This document shows positions 56,301 to 64,000 of a stretch of 64,000 bases of DNA, in pieces; position 1 is the first letter of the stretch; each line of letters opens with the position of its first letter. The notes below the pieces were generated by a model. It was not told where the DNA came from, searched no databases, and was given only the letters and a program-made list of their open reading frames with translations. The position numbers and the translations under genes are program-made. Origin of the DNA: Zygaena filipendulae (taxonomy: Eukaryota; Arthropoda; Insecta; Lepidoptera; Zygaenidae). The stretch spans positions 3,440,001 to 3,504,000 of the forward strand of contig OU015653.1 in NCBI GenBank assembly GCA_907165275.2, given 5' to 3'.

Positions 56301-58707
56301 ATGCCTATTTTCTTCAGTTTAATTGCTAGGGGCACTGTGGTCCTGGCTAAACATGCATCCTGCTCAGGTAACTTCACCGAAGTTACTGACCAATTACTGC
56401 CAAAGATCGGGCCGCACGATGATAAGTTGACATATTCACACAGAAATTATTTGTTTCACTACATTACTGAAGACAAATTGATATATTTCTGCATTACTGA
56501 TGATGTAAGTACCATAATTAGGTTTCAAGTATTTGGTATACCATTCTAAAAATTTCATCTTTAAAAATTCACAACAAAAAATGTGCATCTTTTGTGCTTC
56601 CTGCCCCAGTTGTCCCCGTCGTAGGTGACAAATGGAGTATTTTATAAAAATGTAATTACGAAAGTACCCATATTTGTCACCACCCAGCTGGGAATATGGG
56701 TGCAAGCAGGCATAACCACTTTTATAATTGCAATTCAGTTACAAGGTCTTATAACTTTGGTTTACACTTCTTTTTTCAGCAATTCGAACGTTCGAGAGCC
56801 TTTTTATTTCTTAACGAGATCAAACGAAGGTTCACAACTGCCTTTGGAGACACAGCACAAACAGCTATCCCATTTGCCATGAACAGCGAGTTCAAACACA
56901 CCCTCGCTACTGAGATGAAGCACTACAGCGACTCCAGAGATCTTGACACAATTTCAAAAGTTCACGGCGAGCTTGATGAATTGAAAAATATTGTCATAAA
57001 AAATATAGGTATGCCTCCATAACATATCTATGGGTATGTTCCGCTATTACGGTTAGCACCAGTGCTTGTAGTGATGAGAAATTCTGTATACTGCCAAAGT
57101 GTCCGCAGTGTTGTGATGGCAATGACGTCGTAATCATTGCCATTTTTTTACTGTAATTCGTTGCATACTTTTAAAGATCTAAGCATACATAGGGACAGAC
57201 AGACAGCGGGAAGCGACTTTGTTTTATACTATGTAGTGATTAATCAATTATCTTGTACTGTCATGTATCTTATTGGATATTTTATTTCTTTCTCTCCTTT
57301 TAATCTATTAATATAAAAGTGAAAGGTCACTGACTAAACATAAAATCAAGAAACTACTTGAACTGCGATGTTGAAATTTGGTAGGTAAATAATTCACAGG
57401 TAGGATACAGTTTCTTGGTAGGAGACACCAGATAAGAACAGCATAATATGCCACAGTGTTCCTGTGGGTTATTAACAGGTGATACCACGGAACAGCTAGT
57501 GAAAAGTAGTTATAAAAATCTAAACACAGTAGGAATGTAGTTAAAATGGTATGGAGGATGAAATCTATGATTTCTGTTTTTGATTATTTATAATAAATGT
57601 GGGTACTTCATCATTCAATTTATCTTTGTAATTTATTTACATTGATAAGAGTTTATATACTCACCAAACAGTAATAACTAATACAGTATCAACAAATCTA
57701 CATTTGTACACGAACTAATGAGTAATTAGTTATTATTTATACATGATTAAAAATAATAGGTAAATGTCAATTTAGAAATGTTTTAATTAAAGTATTATGT
57801 GCTCATATGTGAACTTTTTAAACTAATTGCTAAGGCAGTATCTATTGGTATCAACAAATGAATCAATGGTTTTATCTATAATCTGCAAAAGAATGTAATT
57901 TAATCTAATAGTATTACATCTGTTTTATTGCATGCACCTATGTTTCCAGTGTGTGAATAGAAATCTGTTTTTTCCATTTGGTTTGGCCTTGGATAGAAAA
58001 ATTATGTTTTGTAATTTAACTTCAATGTAACTTGAATGCTTTTAGTTATTACCTGAATAATGTGAAATTGGAAAATGGACATTTGCCATTGTACCCTTCT
58101 TTATAAAAAAGCTTACATGGCAGGTATGACATAGGCATAGGCATTTATAGATGCTTAAATTTTGTTTTTCAGATCTTATGGCAAAGCGTGGTGAAAAACT
58201 AGATATCTTAGTTAGACAAGCTGACAATTTAGCATCCAGTGTAAGTACAAAATACAGAAGGCTTCTAAGTATTATTTATACACTAACAACTCTTGTTGCC
58301 CTTAGTTTAGTGATTGAAATGCAACATGAAAGACAGACATACAATCATGCCTACCTACTTTAGAATTTACAGTGAGTATAAAAGGATGAGGAAGATTATT
58401 AGCAATTAATGATATTGTAAATATGACCTGAAAGTTGAATATGAGTCAAAATATTTTAAGTCAAAGCCTGAAAGTCTGGGATATCATTATTCAATTTCTG
58501 AGTTTAATTTTTATAAAGGTGTTTAAGTTTTCATAATTTTATTTCCAGTCGATACCATTCCACAACAATTCTAGAACACTACAGCGCACACTGTTTTGGA
58601 AGAATGTGAAAATGTATGTGGTTCTGGCCTTGGCGGCTGGGTTGGCTGTGTACTTGATCGGCGCGATGGCGTGCGGCGGCTTGGCGTGGAAATCTTGCGT
58701 CGGTTAA
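56301..58707 (+). CDS. Vamp7: VAMP7, longin-type R-SNARE (4 exons, 219 aa)
   Basis: Vesicle SNARE for late endosome/lysosome fusion and secretion. Exons 56301-56504, 56780-57008, 58173-58240 and 58549-58707 join in phase 0, 1, 0 to 660 nt; human VAMP7 has 220 aa. Longin domain at 1-115 (MPIFFSLIARGTVVLAKHAS, YLFHYITEDKLIYFCI), R-SNARE motif about 123-180 with GELDELKNIVIKNI, DLMAKRGEKLDILVRQADNL; the arginine before GEK is the zero-layer residue. The C-terminal span is VVLALAAGLAVYLIGAMACG. AATAAA at 58959 may be its polyadenylation signal. The start is well supported by the MPI- longin N-terminus. Confidence 0.95.
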
Positions 58708-58958
58708 ATGAGTCATAATCGTAATATATCAAGTATCGCATTACAATTATTTACATGTCCAGATAGACTATAGAGATAGTTGATGTTGATATTATTGAAT
58801 ATGTGAACTTAAACTCTTATATGTGAGACTGGTAATCTGATGTAGAGTTTTTGCAGGTGGCTTGCACCAACAGTTGAAGTTTGATTTAATGACAAATCAA
58901 GCTTAATTTAGCTTATGACATAAGCCTAAGATATAGCATCCTTAGTAGCGTCACTTTT

Positions 58959-58964
58959 AATAAA
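58959..58964 (+). terminator. Possible polyadenylation signal of Vamp7
   Basis: AATAAA about 250 bases after the stop; no nearer copy seen. Confidence 0.4.
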
Positions 58965-61900
58965 ATCAATGATATTTTAATTTAAATAAAAAAAAACACG
59001 TCCATATTGAAAAATACACAAATAGGGAAGTCTCGCGCCTTTATCATATCGATATTATCTATGGTCATACTTTTTCATGACTTGCTCACGAATGTGATCA
59101 TTTTTTTATCGAGGTCAATGCCTTCTAATCAAGAAAATGGCGCACAATAATCACAATACTATGATAAATGATAAAAATGTGATACCGTAATTTCGATCTT
59201 ATATCACAAGTCATACAGTTCATAAAAGCCGATCTGTATTTTATCGTGTGATTGTAAGTGTAGTGTTCAATCTAGACATGTAAATAATCAAATATTACTT
59301 ACCTATTGTTTAATTAAATATTAATGATTTTGTACTTGAATAGCTTATTGTGGACAGTCTCTTTAGCGACTATAGGAAAATAAAAACATGGACGTTTCTC
59401 AAAATTTTATTTGACACATTATATTAACGAACTTCAAAACACTGGACTAGACTAGAGGAAGTTTGGTGAAGTGTAAGTATGCAAAGTGTCTACATATCGC
59501 CACAATTTTTCGTAAAGTGCAGATTAATTTCTAGTTTTATAGCCTAATTGTTTTCATTCCATTTGAATGGCATTAAATCCAAAGGTTTCCTATATAATTT
59601 TGCATGGATACTAAGAAGTAAGTTAGCAGTTTAGCAAGCAATTGGATATTTCAGTGAGTCACAACTGAGTACTGACCTATTACCTACGATAATTATATTA
59701 TGCAAAATAGAGATGTGTATTCTATAACAATTTATAACAAACACATAGTTGTAATGATAGTTTTAATGATGTTTCAATAACTAATTGTGTATTTACATAA
59801 TAAAAATAATGTAAGAATAGAGTTGAACGTATTTAAAAGTTTGATGATGTGGTTAACTAAGGCCCGCCGCCCATTGTGACTTTTTGTCGACGTGACTTTC
59901 TGTCACTTATGAAAAATGTACTGAGGTCACCGTATTGTCACGTCACCATAATGAGCGCACTCAGTATAGTTTTCATTGCACTTGACTAAGTGACAGAAAG
60001 TCACGTCGACAAAAAGTCACAATGGGCGGCGGGCCTAACGAAAACACGTGTTCTCTCTAAACAAAATTTACTGTAAATATGTCATTTTCAAGACATTAAA
60101 AAAGATGAACCCTAGATAGCCCAAAATAAAATCTTCCTCAAATTTTGAGGCGCCCACTTTTTTACTCGATTGCGCTAAGCTGAATATATGGCCAGGATTA
60201 TCTTCATAGATTAATTAGTAGGTACTAGATGAATTCCCAAGTTCGGACCGTGTATCGTAAAATCTCTCCAAAGAAAACATAGTGGATGGGATAACCTATG
60301 TATATGAAAGAAGAAAGACAAGAAGGCAATTTATTTGAGTTTAGAGATAGAAGCATAACAAAATGAGAGTTTACCTAAAAGTTGAACGAAAAAAATTGAC
60401 AATTCAAGGAAAATAGAAACACAAATGTATCTGCGGTGTGTGTTGATCAAACATAACCTGATTAAGTATGCTGATTTATATTGCATTGCAATTAATTGAC
60501 CTAAAATCATTTTCGTTTTAAATTTGTCGAGAACAGGGCCTCGACTCTCAGAATTTCTGTACGGAACCAAATACACAAGTCACCACATTTCCTAGTTTTT
60601 GACTTATAGCTTACACTTTACAGCACTCAACATAAAGTGTTTTTAATAGAAACAAGTCTTCTAGTTATTACGAAAACTTGACTGAGAATATAGTGTAAAT
60701 TTATCAACTGCATATTTTTTGTTTTTAATGAACACAATATTGCAATTTCTGTTTTTAAATAATTAGCTAGATATCCACTTGTACAGGAGTAGTTTTGAGG
60801 AGTCTGTATTTAATAAAAAAATTTAAAGACGTCCCAATGTTGGTGTACGTTTCCATAAACGAGCATTCAGTTATATAAACAATATTACATAATTTATATA
60901 TCTTTTTTGTAAATTATTTAATAAATAAGATAGTAGGTGCCTATGTATTTAGCGGGTTTAACTACATAGAATATATTCGCCTATGTGGTGAATACAGTTT
61001 GGTCTTATACTACGTATTATACAGTCATGAGATTTCGTGTTTTTATGGTATACTTTTGGTACATATTTATCAAAATTTGATTTATATCCATCCGTGAATA
61101 CTTTCCTATAGAATAATTATATTTAATAATAGTTCTGCCTTGATATATTATTTTTGTAAACTGACGATTTTTGGCATTCTATTTCGTTTTTTAGCCCGTT
61201 TCAATAAACGCTATCTAAATGCTACTCTCACAAGATATAAGCCTCAAATGTTATTTTACATCTTTATATTGAAATTTCGACCTTATACACTGTGTGTAAA
61301 GTCGAAATTACGATAGGCGTAATATAATAATACTTCAAGAGTTGGTGGTAGACTCACAAGGTCGCGTTCTTTGGGTTCTTTGAGAGTTTTAATTTTGAGA
61401 TGTAAAGAAGATTAGCAATTTTCGTTCCGCCCGCTGTACAATATAGGTACCTACCTTAAGCTGCAACCAACTCGAAATTGTGTCGACTGCCAGCGCCGAG
61501 TATTGTGATATCGTGTGTTATTTCTATTGTAAATTGTAAAGGATTTAATAAAATACGGTATTATATGATTGTAATTATTATTATATTATAATATTATAAT
61601 ATTATATAAAACTGTTGTTTTTATTGTAACAAATGTAACCAAATTACTCTAGAAGTTTCGTCTTATTGTTTTCCTCGCCAACAAAATATTGTTATTGTAT
61701 TAAACCAAGGAAGTTTAATTGGTCCATGATGTTAACTAATTTCCCTATCGGTGACTAGCTGCTTTCCAAGTAATTTCGAAGTTCCTGCGGAAATTCCACA
61801 GGATGAACTATACGTATAAACCTACCTCTTGAATCACTCTATCTGTTGCTAAAAACCGCATGAATCTCCGTTCAGTAGTCTTTGAGTTTATCGCGAACAG

Positions 61901-62411
61901 ACAGATGTAAGGATTCATACTAAACTACGTAAGCTTTATCATGAACCAAAGCTTTTATATAAAAGGATGTAACTACACTGAAATAAGTTGTGTCTAAGCT
62001 TTGATTGTTTGAAAAAATGAAATTAATTTAGTTTATAGCTATTTCAAAGCTGGTCATAAAAAAAATTATTAAGGTTATTTTCAGTGTGAAGCTAATTTAT
62101 CTTTGATGAGATTTTGTATGGTCCCACATACCTACATGAGAACATAAATTATAGGTAAACTCACAAAAAAATAACTAGATATTATGACATGTAGGCCCTT
62201 CACGATTGCGAAGGAAGTTAGAGCAAATGCTCTTACTTTCCAAAAAATTCTTTTTTTAGCTTTCCTGGTATATTTTTCATAATATTCACAAAACTGTGAC
62301 TTTTGAGAAGCTAAGTAAAACGTAACCAAATGGTGTTTACCTAATACCTACATTTTTTGGGCGAGACGAATAGTTTTGTGTACGAAAATCACCCAGCGAC
62401 ACTGGTTTTTT
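58965..62411. other. Intergenic region, no gene supported
   Basis: AT-rich DNA with short open frames only. Holds the 175-bp MITE at 59861, an AT microsatellite near 61570-61610 (TTATATTATAATATTATAAT) and a decayed Helitron-like fragment at 61740-61910. Confidence 0.6.
59861..60035. mobile_element. PIF/Harbinger-type MITE, 175 bp hairpin
   Basis: GGCCCGCCGCCCATTGTGAC and about 30 further bases return as a reverse complement at the right end, ending GGGCC. TAA is repeated directly on both sides (59858-59860, 60036-60038). Arms look identical, so insertion or homogenisation is recent. Confidence 0.8.
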
Positions 62412-63663
62412 AACCGACTTCCAAAAAGGAGGAGGTTCTATGTTCGATTGTATGTATGTTTTTTTTTTTTTTTATGTATGTTTACCGATTACTCGAAGAT
62501 GGTTGGACCGATTTGAAAAATTCTTTTTTTGTTTGAAAGGGTTTACTCCCAATTAGGTCCCATTGCCACCAAGTCGGGATCTGATGATGGGATCTTGGAG
62601 AAATCGAGGGAACTCTTCAAAAATTATAGGCACACCTATAGCGATTTGGGTATTTTTGATAGTAAATCGTTCATTTGCTTTCGAAAAGCATAATTTGAAG
62701 AAGTGGAACTGATGATGAAGACCACAGATGGTCATCGGAACAACTCAAAAATAATACGTATTTCACGGGTTCCGATTGAAGCGATTTCGAAAATTGTTTT
62801 TTTTTGTTTGAAAGGGGATACTCCCAAATTGATTCCATTGTCACCAAGTGGAGATCTGATGATGGGATCTCGGAGTAATCGAGGGAACTCTTCAAAAATT
62901 ATGAGAACAATTATAGCGATTTTTGTATTTTTTATAGTAAAACGTTTCTTTGCTTTCGGAAAGCAAAATTTGAAGAAGAGGAACTGATGATGAAGACCAC
63001 AGATGGTCATCGGAACTACTCAATAATGGGTATTTCACGAGTTCCGAATCGTTAACTTTAATATGGTTTCTAAACAATTTATGCTCGTCACAATGTATAT
63101 GGTGAAGTGGAACTGATGGTGATGTACTAGGAGAACTCCTCAAAAATTAACGTCCCTGCGTCGGGAAAAGCAATATTTTGTAAAAGGTGATGAGCAGTTG
63201 ACATTAAGCTATTGTAACTTAGAGAAATTACGAACCAAGTCACTTAAAAGCGAGAAATAAACAAAATTTTAACAAAAAAATTAAAACCGACTTCCAAAAA
63301 CACAAAACTAAAAAACTAAAAATAAAAAGCTAAAAATAACAAAATACCGATTTAATTCAAAAGACAAAAACACACGTAATATTATTATTGGTTTGTGCTA
63401 CCACTGATCGGTATGAAGTCGGTGACAAGCCAAATATGGAGGGGGAAGATGGGCTAAGTCGACTCCCGCCACCAGCTCTTCGTGAGCAGGACAACCCAAG
63501 TGGGCAGACACCAGCGGGCTTGTCACCGAATTCAAACCGATCAGTGGTAGCACAAACCAATAATAATATTACGTGTGTTTTTGTCTTTTGGATTAAATCG
63601 GTATTTTGTTATTTTTAGCTTTTTATTTTTAGTTTTTTAGTTTTGTGTTTTTGGAAGTCGGTT
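62412..63663 (+). mobile_element. 1.26 kb element with AACCGACTTCC ends, copy 2
   Basis: Same order as copy 1 at 11788-13045: AACCGACTTCCAAAAAGGAG start, poly-T, two tandem units of about 270 bp, then the terminal hairpin. No transposase. Confidence 0.7.
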
Positions 63664-63689
63664 TTAATTTTTTTGTTAAAATTTTGTTT
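63259..63689. repeat. Long hairpin in element copy 2
   Basis: Arms start AAACAAAATTTTAACAAAAA, 10 bases further out than in copy 1, and run inward to GGTGACAAGC with few mismatches; the loop has the same GC-rich sequence (CCGCCACCAGCTCTTCGTGA). Confidence 0.88.
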
Positions 63690-64000
63690 TATCTAATTTT
63701 GTTTCCAAACTAAACAGTTGATGTCCCTTCTCTGTTCTGTGCATATGAACTCGTGCCTAACTTCTCGAGGGGTAGGTAGAGAATGTAGAAATCCATTTGG
63801 CCGCCGATTTATAACATTATCTATATTTACCATGCATACGCTGTTCATTTTTTAGGGGAGCAAGACGTTCACGTTTTTTGTTGTAAATCGATAAGATATT
63901 GGAACCATAATAATTACCAAAAAAAACGGAGTATAGACAAAAGATATTTATTTTTCGTGAGTTGCATTATAATGCCATTGCGTCCAGCACCCGGAACCCG

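Overview
The window is nuclear DNA of an insect, most likely a moth or butterfly. It is AT-rich, with GT-AG introns between short conserved exons, an R-SNARE and sorting-nexin gene content typical of animals, and many short dispersed repeats of kinds common in Lepidoptera: Helitron-like pieces ending in CTAGT, mariner, and MITEs with TA or TWA target duplications. The order-level assignment is an inference from this repeat style, not from a marker gene. No prokaryotic, CRISPR or viral gene was recognised.

Layout. (1) 333-22233, + strand: a 34-exon LRP4-type LDL-receptor-related protein. The exon phases close without error to 5754 nt (1917 aa). It has a signal peptide, 8 LDLa modules, EGF modules, four YWTD beta-propellers, one membrane span and a short tail with NPxY. 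Its introns hold a deleted DDE transposase, Helitron-like pieces, MITEs and a 1.26 kb element ending in a near-perfect hairpin. (2) 22234-30020: AT-rich intergenic DNA with no gene I can support. (3) 30021-32947, +: an intact but divergent VAMP7-like R-SNARE of 210 aa that has lost the zero-layer arginine. (4) 46007-33546, -: a 16-exon SNX25/Snazarus-type sorting nexin (2 N-terminal membrane segments, PXA, RGS, PX, nexin-C; 950 aa found, last exon uncertain). An apparently intact mariner sits in one of its introns. (5) 46.1-47.7 kb: three copies of a 15-bp minisatellite between the divergent promoters of the sorting nexin and the next gene. (6) 48067-49488, +: an intronless PYROXD1-type oxidoreductase. 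(7) 51.7-56.05 kb: a large inverted repeat (arms of about 1.37 kb, spacer of about 1.55 kb) carrying decayed THAP-like zinc-finger exons. (8) 56301-58707, +: a canonical 219-aa VAMP7. (9) 58708-64000: intergenic DNA with a perfect-looking MITE and a second copy of the 1.26 kb hairpin element.

How the genes relate. The two VAMP7 genes share intron phases, so they are a DNA-level duplication now separated by the sorting nexin and PYROXD1. VAMP7 and SNX25-type proteins both act in endosome/lysosome and membrane-contact traffic, and LRP4 is an endocytosed surface receptor, but nothing in the sequence shows co-regulation. The most unusual structures are the THAP inverted repeat, the paired hairpin elements whose two arms carry the same copy-specific changes, the R-SNARE without its hallmark arginine, and a 27-bp echo of a sorting-nexin exon inside its own intron.
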